From NCBI RefSeq assembly GCF_900110855.1, contig NZ_FOFA01000007.1, positions 62,001-126,000 on the forward strand: a stretch of 64,000 nucleotides of DNA, written 5' to 3'. The translations under genes and the position numbers were made by a program. Below the pieces are notes generated by a model. That model did not search any database, was not told the DNA's origin, and saw only the letters and a list, made by a program, of their open reading frames with translations. Numbering within the stretch: the first letter of the stretch is position 1; each line of letters begins with the position of its first letter. Shown here piece after piece: positions 30,213-38,841 of this stretch. The stretch is from Microlunatus flavus (GTDB taxonomy: Bacteria; Actinomycetota; Actinomycetes; Propionibacteriales; Propionibacteriaceae).

Positions 30213-31141
30213 CGGCGACGACGGCCGGTGCGCCCGGTGCGGCCCGCGAGGGCGCCCGGGCCGCCGGCGGCCGCGGTGCCGAGCCCAGCGCCTGGTACCT
30301 CGCGCCGGCGCTGATCTTCTTCGTGGCGTTCGGCATCGTGCCCCTCGTCGTCGCCGCGGTGCTGTCCTTCACGACCTGGGACGGGCTGACCCCGCCGAAG
30401 TTCACGGGCCTGGACAACTGGGTCGACGAGCTGAGCGACCCCGTGACCTACAACGCGCTGTGGCTGACGCTCAAGGTCATCGTGCTGTCCTGGGTCCTGC
30501 AGACGCCGCTCAGCCTGCTCATCGGGGTCTTCACGGCGGGGCGCCAGCGCTACCGCGCGGTCCTGTCGGCGCTGTACTTCCTGCCGCTGGTGCTGTCGGC
30601 GGCGGCGATCGGCATCGCCTTCAAGGCCCTGCTCGACCCGAACTACGGGCTCGGGCACGCCTTCGGGGTCAAGGCGCTGGTGCAGGACTGGCTCGGCAAC
30701 ACCGACCTCGTGCTCTACACCGTCGTCCTGGTGATCGCCTGGCAGTTCATCCCGTTCCACTCGCTGCTCTACCAGGCCGGCGCGCGGCAGATCCCGCCGT
30801 CGCTCTACGAGGCGGCCTCGATCGACGGGGCCGGGCGGGTGCAGCAGTTCTTCTCGATCACCATCCCGCAGCTGAAGAACACGATCATCGCCTCCACCAC
30901 GCTGATGGTGGTGGGGTCGCTGACCTACTTCGACCTGGTCTTCATCCTGACCCAGGGCGGCCCCGGGTACGCGACGCGGCTGCTGCCGCTCGACATGTAC
31001 CTCACCGGGTTCCAGGCCAGCCAGCTCGGCTCGGCCAGCGTCCTCGCCGTCCTGCTGGTCCTCATCGGCCTGGTCCTCGCCACGATCATCACCAGGGTCA
31101 GCGGCTTCAACCGCATGACGAGCCAGCAGGAAGGTGCCTGA
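30209..31141 (+). CDS. ABC sugar importer permease 1 (MalF-type)
   Basis: 310 residues with six hydrophobic segments. The cytoplasmic coupling motif is YEAASIDGAGRVQQFFSITIPQLKN (EAA loop, about residues 205-230). GTG start overlaps the binding-protein stop (GTGA), and its stop shares one base with the next ATG (TGATG). It forms the membrane channel with permease 2; the ATPase must come from elsewhere. Confidence 0.93.
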   Translation: MTATTAGAPGAAREGARAAGGRGAEPSAWYLAPALIFFVAFGIVPLVVAAVLSFTTWDGLTPPKFTGLDNWVDELSDPVTYNALWLTLKVIVLSWVLQTPLSLLIGVFTAGRQRYRAVLSALYFLPLVLSAAAIGIAFKALLDPNYGLGHAFGVKALVQDWLGNTDLVLYTVVLVIAWQFIPFHSLLYQAGARQIPPSLYEAASIDGAGRVQQFFSITIPQLKNTIIASTTLMVVGSLTYFDLVFILTQGGPGYATRLLPLDMYLTGFQASQLGSASVLAVLLVLIGLVLATIITRVSGFNRMTSQQEGA

Positions 31142-32034
31142 TGGCCGTCACGACGAGCCCGACGACGACCCGGACGGAACGACCCGCCGAGCAGCCGAGG
31201 CCGCGCGCGCGGCGGCGCCGCGACCGGCCGAACGTCGTCGGTGCGGTCCTCGGCGTCGTGTGGCTGGCGATCATCGTCGTACCGATCTACTACGTGGTGC
31301 TCACCAGCTTCAGCGAGCAGGGCGAGTTCTACACCCGCAACCCGCTGGTTCCGCCCGGCGACCCCACGCTCGGCGCGTACCGGCAGGTGGTGGAGTCCGG
31401 GATCGCGCGCTACTTCGTCAACAGCGTGCTGGTCACCGCGGCCACGGTCGTCGTGACGGTGGTCGTCTGCCTGCTGGCCGCGTACACGATCGTGCGGTCC
31501 AGCCGGCGGTTCGTGCGCACGTCCTACTCGCTGTTCCTGCTGGGGCTCGCGGTCCCGCTCCAGGCGACGATCGTCCCGCTGTTCTTCATGCTCGGTCAGC
31601 TCGACCTCTACGACACGCTGCTGGCGGTGATCCTGCCGTCGATCGCCTTCGCCATCCCGATCACCGTGCTCGTCCTGGTGAACTTCCTGCGCGACATCCC
31701 GCGCGAGCTGTTCGAGTCGATGTTCGTCGACGGCGCCACGAACGGCCAGATCCTGCTCCGGCTGGTCCTCCCGCTGGCGCGGCCGGCGCTCGGGACCGTG
31801 GTCATCTACGACGCGCTGCAGGTCTGGAACGGCTTCCTGCTGCCGCTGGTGCTGACCCAGAGCGAGAACATCCGGGTGCTGCCCCTGGCGCTGTGGAACT
31901 TCCAGGGGCAGTTCTCGATCGACGTGCCGGCGACCCTGGCCGCCGTCGTGCTGTCGGCGATCCCGGTCCTGGTGCTCTACGTCGTCGCCCGGCGCCAGCT
32001 CGTGAGCGGCCTGACCGCCGGGGTCGGCCGGTAG
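31141..32034 (+). CDS. ABC sugar importer permease 2 (MalG-type)
   Basis: 297 residues. A basic Arg/Pro-rich N-terminus (about 1-35) precedes six membrane segments. The EAA-type loop reads FESMFVDGATNGQILLRLVLPLARP. Last gene of the importer operon; no ATP-binding subunit follows, so a shared MsiK-like ATPase is likely. The convergent aldo/keto reductase gene ends 25 bp downstream. Confidence 0.93.
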   Translation: MAVTTSPTTTRTERPAEQPRPRARRRRDRPNVVGAVLGVVWLAIIVVPIYYVVLTSFSEQGEFYTRNPLVPPGDPTLGAYRQVVESGIARYFVNSVLVTAATVVVTVVVCLLAAYTIVRSSRRFVRTSYSLFLLGLAVPLQATIVPLFFMLGQLDLYDTLLAVILPSIAFAIPITVLVLVNFLRDIPRELFESMFVDGATNGQILLRLVLPLARPALGTVVIYDALQVWNGFLLPLVLTQSENIRVLPLALWNFQGQFSIDVPATLAAVVLSAIPVLVLYVVARRQLVSGLTAGVGR

Positions 32035-32059
32035 TCGTCCGGAGGTGCCCGGGGGAGGG

Positions 32060-33106
32060 TCAGAGCGCCATCCCCGGGACCCGTCGGCGGATCGCCTCCA
32101 TCTCGGCCTCGTCCGAGATGCCCTGGAGGTCGTACCGGGGCGTGTACGGCGTCTCGAGCGCCCGGACGTCGTCGTCGGTGAGCTCCAGGTCGAGCGAGGC
32201 GACCGCGTCGTCGATCTGGGCCGGCGATCCCGCCCCGACCAGGGGCGCGGCCACCACCGGCTGCCGGCGCAGCCAGGCGAGCGCGACCTGCGCCCGCGAG
32301 ACCCCGTGCGCCTCCGCGACGCGGCCGACGGCGTCGACGATCGCGCGGTTCGACGCCTCCTCGGCGGGGGAGTAGAGCTGGTCGGCGTACGCGCCGTCGG
32401 TCGCGGACCGCTTGCCGGCGCGGGCGTCGTCCCAGGACCGGGCCAGGCGGCCGCGCGCCAGCGGGCTCCAGACGACCGTGCCGACGCCCTCGTCGAGGCA
32501 GAGCGGGATCATCTCGCGCTCCTCCTCGCGGGCGAGCAGGTTGTAGTGGTCCTGCATCGACACGAAGCGGGCCCAGCCGTGCCGCTCCTGCAGGTGCAGG
32601 GCTTTCGCGAACTCCCACGCGTGCATGGACGAGGCGCCGAGGTAGCGCACCTTGCCCGCCTTGACGACGTCGTGCAGCGCCTCGAGCGTCTCCTCCCACG
32701 GCGTCGCGTGGTCGTTGCGGTGGATCTGGTAGAGGTCGATGTGGTCGGTGCCGAGACGGCGCAGCGAGTGGTCGACCTCGGTCATGACCTCCTTGCGCGA
32801 GAGCCCCCGGCCGTTCGGGCCGAGCCGCATCGGGTGCCGCAGCTTGGTGGCGACGACGACCGCGTCCCGGTCGGCGAAGTCGCGCAGCGCGCGGCCGAGG
32901 ATCTCCTCGCTCGAGCCGTACGAGTAGAAGTTCGCCGTGTCGAAGAAGTTGATGCCCACCTCGAGCGCGTGCCGGATCAGCGGCCGTGCCTCGTCCTCGG
33001 CCTTCGACCACACCGGGTGGCCGCGCTCGGGCTGGCCGTAGGTCATGGCGCCGATGGCGACCGGCGACACGTCCAGTCCGGTGGTGCCGAGCTTGATGTA
33101 CTCCAC
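32060..33106 (-). CDS. Aldo/keto reductase
   Basis: 348 residues. EYIKLGTTGLDVSPVAIGAMTYG, FFDTANFYSYGSSEE (Asp-Tyr), VVATKLRHP (Lys) and YQIHRND (His) complete the catalytic tetrad. The C-terminal cofactor region is PLVGAGSPAQIDDAVASL. Divergent from a TetR gene across two tandem operators, so its expression is probably repressed by that TetR. It may work on a sugar-derived or toxic carbonyl; substrate unknown. Confidence 0.92.
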   Translation of the reverse strand: MEYIKLGTTGLDVSPVAIGAMTYGQPERGHPVWSKAEDEARPLIRHALEVGINFFDTANFYSYGSSEEILGRALRDFADRDAVVVATKLRHPMRLGPNGRGLSRKEVMTEVDHSLRRLGTDHIDLYQIHRNDHATPWEETLEALHDVVKAGKVRYLGASSMHAWEFAKALHLQERHGWARFVSMQDHYNLLAREEEREMIPLCLDEGVGTVVWSPLARGRLARSWDDARAGKRSATDGAYADQLYSPAEEASNRAIVDAVGRVAEAHGVSRAQVALAWLRRQPVVAAPLVGAGSPAQIDDAVASLDLELTDDDVRALETPYTPRYDLQGISDEAEMEAIRRRVPGMAL

Positions 33107-33125
33107 GATGCTCCTCTAGGTTGTT

Positions 33126-33164
33126 CCGGAGAGTTCTCCGGAAACGTACCGGAGAGTTCTCCGG
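33126..33164. promoter_or_regulatory. Tandem TetR operators
   Basis: CCGGAGAGTTCTCCGG occurs twice, at 33126-33141 and 33149-33164. Each copy has perfect 7-bp arms (CCGGAGA/TCTCCGG) around GT, and their starts are 23 bp apart, about two helical turns. They fill the intergenic region between the divergent aldo/keto reductase and tetR genes. Confidence 0.82.
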
Positions 33165-33183
33165 ATGCGCAAGGAGGTGGGTC

Positions 33184-33759
33184 GTGGTCCGCTCGGACGC
33201 CCAGCAGAACCGAGAGCGGATCCTCGAGGTGGCGCGGGAGCTGTTCGCCGGAGACGGCAGCACGTCGATGAACCAGGTGGCGCAGCGCGCCGGGGTCGGC
33301 GCCGGCACGCTCTACCGCCACTTCGCCACGCGCGAGGCGCTCGTGCTCGCGGTCTACGAGGCCGAGGTCGACCGGGTGGTCGGCACCGTCCCGCAGCTGC
33401 TCGAGGAGCACCCCCCGCTGGAGGCGCTCCGCGCCTGGACCGCGGACCTCGTGGAGGTGATGCGGCGCAAGCACGGGCTCGGCGACGCGCTCGGCCAGGC
33501 CGCACGGGAGGCCGCGAGCGAGCGCGCGTACGGCCCCGTCGTCGCGGCGATCGCGTCGATGCTCGACGCCGGAGCGGCCGACGGCAGCATCCGCGCCGAC
33601 GCCGACGCGGGCGACTTCCTGCAGCTGACCGCGGGGATGTGGCGCGCCCCGGGCGGTGCCGACGACCGCTCGGGACGGATGCTCGCGCTGGTGCTCGACG
33701 GGCTCCGCGGGCCTGCTCGGACGGCGCCCCCGGCGCGGGCCCAGGAGGCCGACGCATAG
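33184..33759 (+). CDS. TetR-family transcriptional regulator
   Basis: 191 residues. N-terminal helix-turn-helix: RERILEVARELFAGDG, then STSMNQVAQRAGVGAGTLYRHFATREAL. The C-terminal ligand domain is TetR_C-like and ends in a Pro/Ala tail. GTG 33184 is chosen because AAGGAGGTG lies just upstream; a longer in-frame reading would begin inside the operators. Two tandem palindromes upstream indicate autoregulation and control of the divergent aldo/keto reductase. Confidence 0.92.
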   Translation: MVRSDAQQNRERILEVARELFAGDGSTSMNQVAQRAGVGAGTLYRHFATREALVLAVYEAEVDRVVGTVPQLLEEHPPLEALRAWTADLVEVMRRKHGLGDALGQAAREAASERAYGPVVAAIASMLDAGAADGSIRADADAGDFLQLTAGMWRAPGGADDRSGRMLALVLDGLRGPARTAPPARAQEADA

Positions 33760-33910
33760 CCCGAACATGCGTCTGACCAGGGGTTTCCCAGGGTCGCCCG
33801 GCCGGGGGAACACGGAGGTGGCACCGGTTCGTTGTCTACACTGGAAGCACGGCGCGCGGGTTCTCCTCCCCGGAGGGCTCCAGAGCGCCTCACCAGGAGG
33901 AACCCCACCC

Positions 33911-34744
33911 ATGTTGCGCAGCTCGAACCCGATCCTCTCGAAGAAGGACGCGTTCACCCCCGCAGCACCCCAGTACGGGCAGCAGTACGGCCAGGGCTAC
34001 GGCCAGCAGGGCGGCTTCGGCGGCCCGCAGGGACCCTGGACCAGCACGCCGGCTCCGGGCCAGCAGGGCGTCCAGGGCCGGATGACCCTGGACGACGTCA
34101 TCACCAAGACCGCCGTCACCCTCGGCATCCTGGTCGTGACCGCGGCCCTCGCGTGGAACTTCGTCCCGGACAGCCTCTACCTCCCGGCGATGATCCTGTC
34201 GGCGGTCGTCGGGCTCGTCGCGGTGGTGCTCGTCTCCGCCCGGCGAACCGTCTCGCCCGCGCTCGTCGTGGTGTACGCCGCGGTCGAGGGCGTCTTCATC
34301 GGCATGATCAGCAAGGTCTTCGAGTCCTACTACGAGGGCATCGTCGCCCAGGCCGTCGTGGCGACGTTCTTCGCAGCGGGCGCCACGCTCGCGGCGTACA
34401 AGATCTTCAACATCCGCGTCACGGCCAAGTTCACGAAGATCGTCGTGATCTCGACCGTCGCCTTCGCGGGCCTGATGCTGGTCAACTTCGTCCTCGCCAT
34501 CGCCGGCGTCGGCAACGTCCGCGGCGGGATCGTCGGGCCGGTCAGCGGGCTGTCGCTCCTGATCTCGGCCGTCGCGATCGTCCTCGCGGTGCTCAACCTG
34601 ATCCTCGACTTCGACTACGTCGAGCGCGGCGTCGAGATGGGCGCCCCGGCCAACGAGTCCTGGCGGGCCGCCTTCGGCCTGACCGTGACGATGGTCTGGC
34701 TCTACATCGAGCTCCTCCGGCTGATCTCCTACATCCGCCGGTAA
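33911..34744 (+). CDS. Bax inhibitor-1/YccA-family membrane protein
   Basis: 277 residues. A Gln/Gly/Tyr-rich cytosolic N-terminus (YGQQYGQGYGQQGGFGGPQG, about 22-41) precedes about seven hydrophobic segments. GTAYKIFNI-type and DFDYVERGVEMGAP stretches match the actinobacterial YccA group. Ribosome-binding site AGGAGG lies upstream of ATG 33911. TACACT near 33836 may be its -10 box. Family members are thought to be proton-linked calcium or stress-related channels. A strong terminator follows. Confidence 0.9.
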   Translation: MLRSSNPILSKKDAFTPAAPQYGQQYGQGYGQQGGFGGPQGPWTSTPAPGQQGVQGRMTLDDVITKTAVTLGILVVTAALAWNFVPDSLYLPAMILSAVVGLVAVVLVSARRTVSPALVVVYAAVEGVFIGMISKVFESYYEGIVAQAVVATFFAAGATLAAYKIFNIRVTAKFTKIVVISTVAFAGLMLVNFVLAIAGVGNVRGGIVGPVSGLSLLISAVAIVLAVLNLILDFDYVERGVEMGAPANESWRAAFGLTVTMVWLYIELLRLISYIRR

Positions 34745-34760
34745 CCGCTCTGCAGCACCA

Positions 34761-34798
34761 CGACGGGCCGCGTCTCCTCCGGGAGGCGCGGCCCGTCG
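34761..34798 (+). terminator. Strong hairpin after the Bax inhibitor-like gene
   Basis: CGACGGGCCGCG (34761-34772) pairs perfectly with CGCGGCCCGTCG (34787-34798), and the top of the stem extends through CTCC/GGAG. It begins 16 bp after the stop codon. No T tract, as usual for this kind of genome. Confidence 0.8.
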
Positions 34799-34834
34799 GC
34801 GTCTCGGAGCGGGTCTGCCCCCACCCTCCTCGGC

Positions 34835-34889
34835 AAGTGGTCGCTCCCGTGCCCCGCGGGAGGCCGGAGAGGCGGCGGAGCGACCACTT
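34835..34889. repeat. Interrupted palindrome with 13-bp arms
   Basis: AAGTGGTCGCTCC (34835-34847) is the reverse complement of GGAGCGACCACTT (34877-34889). The 29-nt interior contains CCCGCGGG. It lies between the terminator of the preceding gene and the oxidoreductase gene; no related copy is clear in the window. Could be an operator for the next gene, a terminator, or a repeat element. Confidence 0.65.
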
Positions 34890-34921
34890 CCCGGGGAAGG
34901 GGAGCGGGCAGGATGGTCCGC

Positions 34922-36166
34922 ATGAGCACTGACGCGCCCGTGGTCGTCGTCGGCGCGGGGCTGGCCGGGCTCGCCTGCGCGCAGCGCCTGAGCCGGGCCG
35001 GTGTCGAGGTCGTCGTGCTCGAGGCCTCCGACGGCGTCGGCGGCCGGGTCCGGACCGACGTGGTCGACGGCTACCGCTGCGACCGCGGGTTCCAGCTGCT
35101 GAACCCCTCCTACCCGGCCCTCGGGCCCGTCCTCGGCGACGCCGGGCTGGCTGCGCTCGACCTGCGACCGTTCGCCGCGGGCACCGTGGTCGGCCACGGC
35201 CGCACCCGGTCGGTGCTCGCCGACCCGCGCCGCGAGCCCCGCTACGTGGTGGGTTCGCTGCGGGCGCCGCTCGGCACGTTCGCCGAGAAGGTGCGGTTCG
35301 CGGCCTGGGCGGCCTCGACGCTCACCCCCGTCCGGGGCAAGCGCGGTCAGCTCGCGGCGCCCGACCGCAGCCGCGCCGAGGAGCTCGACGCGTGGGGCAT
35401 CACCGGCCGCCTGCGGGCCGGCGTCGTCGACCCGTTCCTCACCGGGGTGCTGGCCGAGGACGACGGCTCGAGCTCCGCGCACCTGGTCCGGATGCTCGTC
35501 CGCTCCTTCGTGCTCGGTTCGCCGTCGGTCCCGGCGCTGGGGATGGGCCGCTTCCCGGAGCAGGTCGCCGCGACGCTCCCGCCCGGAACCGTCCGGCTCG
35601 GCGTCCGCGTGCACGGCGCGACCGGGTCGTCGGTCCGCACCGACGACGGCGAGCTCGCCGCGCGGGCGGTCGTGGTGGCTACCGACCCCACGACCGCGGG
35701 CGCGCTGACCGGGGCCGGGGCGCCACGCATGAAGGCGTTGACCACCTTCTGGCACGCCACCGACCAGCCCCCGACGACCCGGCCGCTGCTGCACCTCGAC
35801 GCCGACCACCGCGGCCCGATGGTCAACACCGCGGTGATGACGACGGTCGCCCCGACGTACGCGCCGGCCGGCCGCTCCCTGGTCGCCACCACCGTGCTGG
35901 GCGCCGACGGTTCCGCGGCCGTCGAGCGGGCCGCCCGCGAGCAGGCCGGGCTCGTCTACGGCACGGGCACCGCGTCGTGGGAGCTCGTCACCACCCACGT
36001 CGTGGCCGAGGCGCTGCCGGCGCAGCCGCCGCCCCTGGAGCACCGTCAGCCGGTCCGGGTCGGTGACGGGGTGCTCGTCGCCGGCGACCACCGCGACACC
36101 GCCTCGATCCAGGGCGCGCTGGTCTCGGGACGGCGGGCGGCGGACGCGGTGCTGGCCGCGCGCTGA
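34922..36166 (+). CDS. FAD-dependent oxidoreductase (amine oxidase/phytoene desaturase-like)
   Basis: 414 residues. Rossmann FAD-binding motif VVVVGAGLAGLACAQRLSRAG at the N-terminus, then VLEASDGVGGRVRTDVVDGY, and a C-terminal FAD motif VLVAGDHRDTASIQGALVSGRRAA. This is the flavin amine oxidase/protoporphyrinogen oxidase superfamily. ATG 34922 was chosen; an in-frame ATG at 34913 is three residues longer. No carotenoid or haem genes are near, so the substrate is open. Confidence 0.85.
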   Translation: MSTDAPVVVVGAGLAGLACAQRLSRAGVEVVVLEASDGVGGRVRTDVVDGYRCDRGFQLLNPSYPALGPVLGDAGLAALDLRPFAAGTVVGHGRTRSVLADPRREPRYVVGSLRAPLGTFAEKVRFAAWAASTLTPVRGKRGQLAAPDRSRAEELDAWGITGRLRAGVVDPFLTGVLAEDDGSSSAHLVRMLVRSFVLGSPSVPALGMGRFPEQVAATLPPGTVRLGVRVHGATGSSVRTDDGELAARAVVVATDPTTAGALTGAGAPRMKALTTFWHATDQPPTTRPLLHLDADHRGPMVNTAVMTTVAPTYAPAGRSLVATTVLGADGSAAVERAAREQAGLVYGTGTASWELVTTHVVAEALPAQPPPLEHRQPVRVGDGVLVAGDHRDTASIQGALVSGRRAADAVLAAR

Positions 36167-36201
36167 CGCCGAGAGGCGCCGCGCCTCCGTAGAGTCGGGG
36201 G

Positions 36202-37572
36202 GTGCAGTACGTCACCAACGTCATCGAGCTCGTCGGCAACACCCCGCTGGTGCAGCTGAACCACGTCACCGAGGGCGCGCCGGGCCTCGTGCTCGCCAAG
36301 GTCGAGTACCTCAACCCGGGCGGCTCGGTGAAGGACCGCATCGCGGTGCGCATGGTCGAGGCGGCCGAACGCGACGGTTCGCTCAAGCCGGGCGGCACGA
36401 TCGTCGAGCCGACGAGCGGCAACACCGGGGTCGGGCTGGCCATCGTGGCCCAGGCCAAGGGGTACGACTGCGTGTTCGTGTGCCCGGACAAGGTGAGCGA
36501 GGACAAGCGCAACGTCCTCGCCGCGTACGGCGCGCAGGTCGTCGTCTGCCCGACGGCGGTCGACCCGGAGGACCCGAAGTCGTACTACTCGGTCTCCGAC
36601 CGGCTCGTCCGCGAGATCCCGGGCGCGTGGAAGCCGGACCAGTACAGCAACCCGGAGAACCCGCGCTCGCACTACGAGACCACCGGCCCCGAGATCTGGG
36701 CGCAGACCGACGGCAGGATCACCCACTTCGTCACCGGGATGGGCACCGGCGGCACGATCAGCGGCGCCGGGCGCTACCTCAAGGAGGTCTCCGGCGGTCG
36801 CGTCCAGGTGGTCGGCGCCGACCCGGTCGGCTCGGTCTACTCCGGCGGCGACGGCCGGCCCTACCTGGTCGAGGGCGTCGGTGAGGACTTCTGGCCCTCG
36901 ACGTACGACAAGTCGGTCTGCGACCGCGTGATCGCCGTGTCCGACGCCGACTCGTTCGCGATGACGCGGCGGCTGGCGCGGACCGAGGCGCTGCTCGTCG
37001 GTGGTTCGTGCGGCATGGCGACGGTCGCGGCGGTGCGGCTGGCGCAGGAGCTCCAGGACCCGGACGCGGTCATCGTGGTGCTGCTGCCCGACGGCGGCCG
37101 CGGCTACCTCACCAAGATCTTCAGCGACCCGTGGCTGGCCCGCTACGGCTTCGCCCCGCGGCCCGAGGGACCGGTGCGCGTCGTCGGCGACGTGCTGCGC
37201 GAGAAGGCCGGCGGCCTGCCCGACCTCGTCCACACCCACCCGAACGAGACGGTCGCCCAGGCCGTGGAGATCCTGCGCGAGTACGGCGTCTCGCAGATGC
37301 CGGTCGTCCGCGCGGAGCCGCCCGTGATGGCGGCCGAGGTGGTGGGTTCGGTGAGCGAGCGCGGGCTGCTCGGCGCGCTGTTCGGGCAGCACGTGCACCC
37401 CGCCGACCCGGTCGAGCGGGCCATGGAGGCGCCGCTGCCCACCCTCGGCGCGACCGAACCCGTCTCCCGCGCCGTCGAGCTCCTCGTCGACGGCGACGCT
37501 CTCCTCGTCCTCGACGACGGCCGCCCGGCCGGCGTCCTCACCCGCCAGGACCTCCTCGGCGACGTGGGTTAG
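36202..37572 (+). CDS. cbs: Cystathionine beta-synthase
   Basis: 456 residues. Condenses serine and homocysteine to cystathionine (PLP enzyme). The PLP Lys is K44 in NPGGSVKDRIAVRM; TSGNTGVGLA binds substrate; GTGMGGT-type phosphate loop in VTGMGTGGTISGAGRYL. Two CBS domains (about 335-385 and 395-455) close the chain; no haem domain. TAGAGT (36190-36195) lies six bases before the GTG, so the mRNA is likely leaderless. The partner metB lies 11 kb away; the same two genes are close together in Mycobacterium. Confidence 0.95.
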   Translation: MQYVTNVIELVGNTPLVQLNHVTEGAPGLVLAKVEYLNPGGSVKDRIAVRMVEAAERDGSLKPGGTIVEPTSGNTGVGLAIVAQAKGYDCVFVCPDKVSEDKRNVLAAYGAQVVVCPTAVDPEDPKSYYSVSDRLVREIPGAWKPDQYSNPENPRSHYETTGPEIWAQTDGRITHFVTGMGTGGTISGAGRYLKEVSGGRVQVVGADPVGSVYSGGDGRPYLVEGVGEDFWPSTYDKSVCDRVIAVSDADSFAMTRRLARTEALLVGGSCGMATVAAVRLAQELQDPDAVIVVLLPDGGRGYLTKIFSDPWLARYGFAPRPEGPVRVVGDVLREKAGGLPDLVHTHPNETVAQAVEILREYGVSQMPVVRAEPPVMAAEVVGSVSERGLLGALFGQHVHPADPVERAMEAPLPTLGATEPVSRAVELLVDGDALLVLDDGRPAGVLTRQDLLGDVG

Positions 37573-37587
37573 AGCTTCTCGGCCCCT

Positions 37588-37654
37588 GGAGCCCGACCAC
37601 AGCCGGATCGGGTCAGAGGGAGATCCGCGTCCGAGCGGAGCGAGGACAGAAGAC
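37588..37654 (-). repeat. Family A repeat, copy 3 (partial)
   Basis: On the minus strand it carries CTCGCTCCGCTCGGACGCGG and TCTGACCCGAT, matching the left part of the other family A copies, but no GACGAA core follows. It appears to be a truncated copy in the gap between convergent cbs and NUDIX genes. Confidence 0.55.
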
Positions 37655-37657
37655 GGG

Positions 37658-38341
37658 TCAGCCCTTCAGCAGGCGTCTCAGCGCCTGGCGCCAGTTGGCG
37701 GTCCAGCTGAGGTCCTGCCAGGTCTCGGTCGGGACCCAGCGGGCCGAGGCGGTCGTGCCTCCCTGGTCGTGGACGACGGGGTCGGTCGGCTCGGGGCAGG
37801 TCGCGCGGTAGATGAGGCGTACGGCGTGGAAGTCCTCGACGCCGCCGTGCGGGCTGCGGCCCACCCAGTGCGAGCTCTGCACGAGCACGAGGTCGCCGAC
37901 CTCGACGGACTGGCCCGTCTCCTCGTCGACCTCGCGGACGACGGCGTGCACCGGGTCCTCGCCCTCGTCGAGCCCGCCGCCCGGCATGCCCCAGCGACCG
38001 GACACCGCCGTGAGGTCGGAGTACTCGGTGGCCAGCAGCCCGCGGTCGGACTGCACGACCGCGTACGCGGCGAAGCGCTGCCGCACCACGGGCACCTCGT
38101 CGGTCCCGGCCCGCAGCCCGCGGTCGCGGCCCGGCTTCCTGGTCCGCGGGTGGCCGTCGGCGTCGCGCCGGTGCCGCACGCGGAGCACCAGGCGGAGCTC
38201 GCCGTTCTCGTCGAGGTCGGCCTCGACCGGTCGGAGCACGACCCACCCCGCCTCGTGGGCGAGCACCCGCGGGTCGACCCCGTGCTCGAGGCGCCGGTCG
38301 AAGACCTGGCGGTGGCGCGCGGCGACCCCGACCACACGCAT
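37658..38341 (-). CDS. NUDIX hydrolase
   Basis: 227 residues. The Nudix box GGLDEGEDPVHAVVREVDEETG fits Gx5Ex7REUxEExGU, lying around residues 115-137. An N-terminal region of about 90 residues with mixed beta strands precedes it, so the protein is longer than a bare Nudix domain. Hydrolyses a nucleoside-diphosphate-linked compound; substrate unknown. ATG start; divergent from a small membrane gene. Confidence 0.9.
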   Translation of the reverse strand: MRVVGVAARHRQVFDRRLEHGVDPRVLAHEAGWVVLRPVEADLDENGELRLVLRVRHRRDADGHPRTRKPGRDRGLRAGTDEVPVVRQRFAAYAVVQSDRGLLATEYSDLTAVSGRWGMPGGGLDEGEDPVHAVVREVDEETGQSVEVGDLVLVQSSHWVGRSPHGGVEDFHAVRLIYRATCPEPTDPVVHDQGGTTASARWVPTETWQDLSWTANWRQALRRLLKG

Positions 38342-38481
38342 CTAGCGCACCGTGCGGTGGTCGACGGTGCGCATCGCCCCAATCTAGTGGCGCGCGACAG
38401 AACGGCTCCCGCCCACGCCGTAGCCTTGGTCGACGTGCCCGCCAGACCCGCCACCGGGCCGCTGCCCGGAGGAGCTGCCGC

Positions 38482-38841
38482 GTGATCGCCGGCCTGGCCT
38501 GGACCGTCTCTGCCCTCGCGCTCGTCGCGATGTGCTGGGGCCTGCTCACCGCGGTGCTCGACAAGCCGCCGGGCAAGGCTCAGCTCCTGTACGCGGCGGG
38601 TCTCGAGCTGGTCGTCGTGGTGCAGTCGGTGATCGCGCTCGTCCGCCTGGGCACCGGCTTCCGTCCGGTCGAGCTGGCCACGACCATCGGCTACCTCGTC
38701 GGGATCGTCGTGCTGGTGCCCGTCGCGTGGTTCTGGGCCAACAGCGAGCGCACCCGCTTCTCCGGCGTCGTCCTCGCGATCGCGGCCGCGGCCGTGGCGG
38801 CGATGACCTTCCGGCTCCTCGTGCTGTGGGTGCCGCGGTGA
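38482..38841 (+). CDS. Small four-TM membrane protein
   Basis: 119 residues with four hydrophobic segments (WTVSALALVAMCWGLLTAVL, LLYAAGLELVVVVQSVIALV, TTIGYLVGIVVLVPVAWFW, VVLAIAAAAVAAMTFRLLVL). GTG start with GGAGG upstream. The stop overlaps the next gene by four bases. It resembles actinobacterial integral membrane proteins of unknown function; the pair may form a complex. Confidence 0.82.
   Translation: MIAGLAWTVSALALVAMCWGLLTAVLDKPPGKAQLLYAAGLELVVVVQSVIALVRLGTGFRPVELATTIGYLVGIVVLVPVAWFWANSERTRFSGVVLAIAAAAVAAMTFRLLVLWVPR

Noticed and set aside
24313-33759. Sugar locus as a genomic island integrated at the tRNA
   Set aside because: No integrase, no repeat of the tRNA 3' end was found at the far side, and base composition looks like the surroundings.
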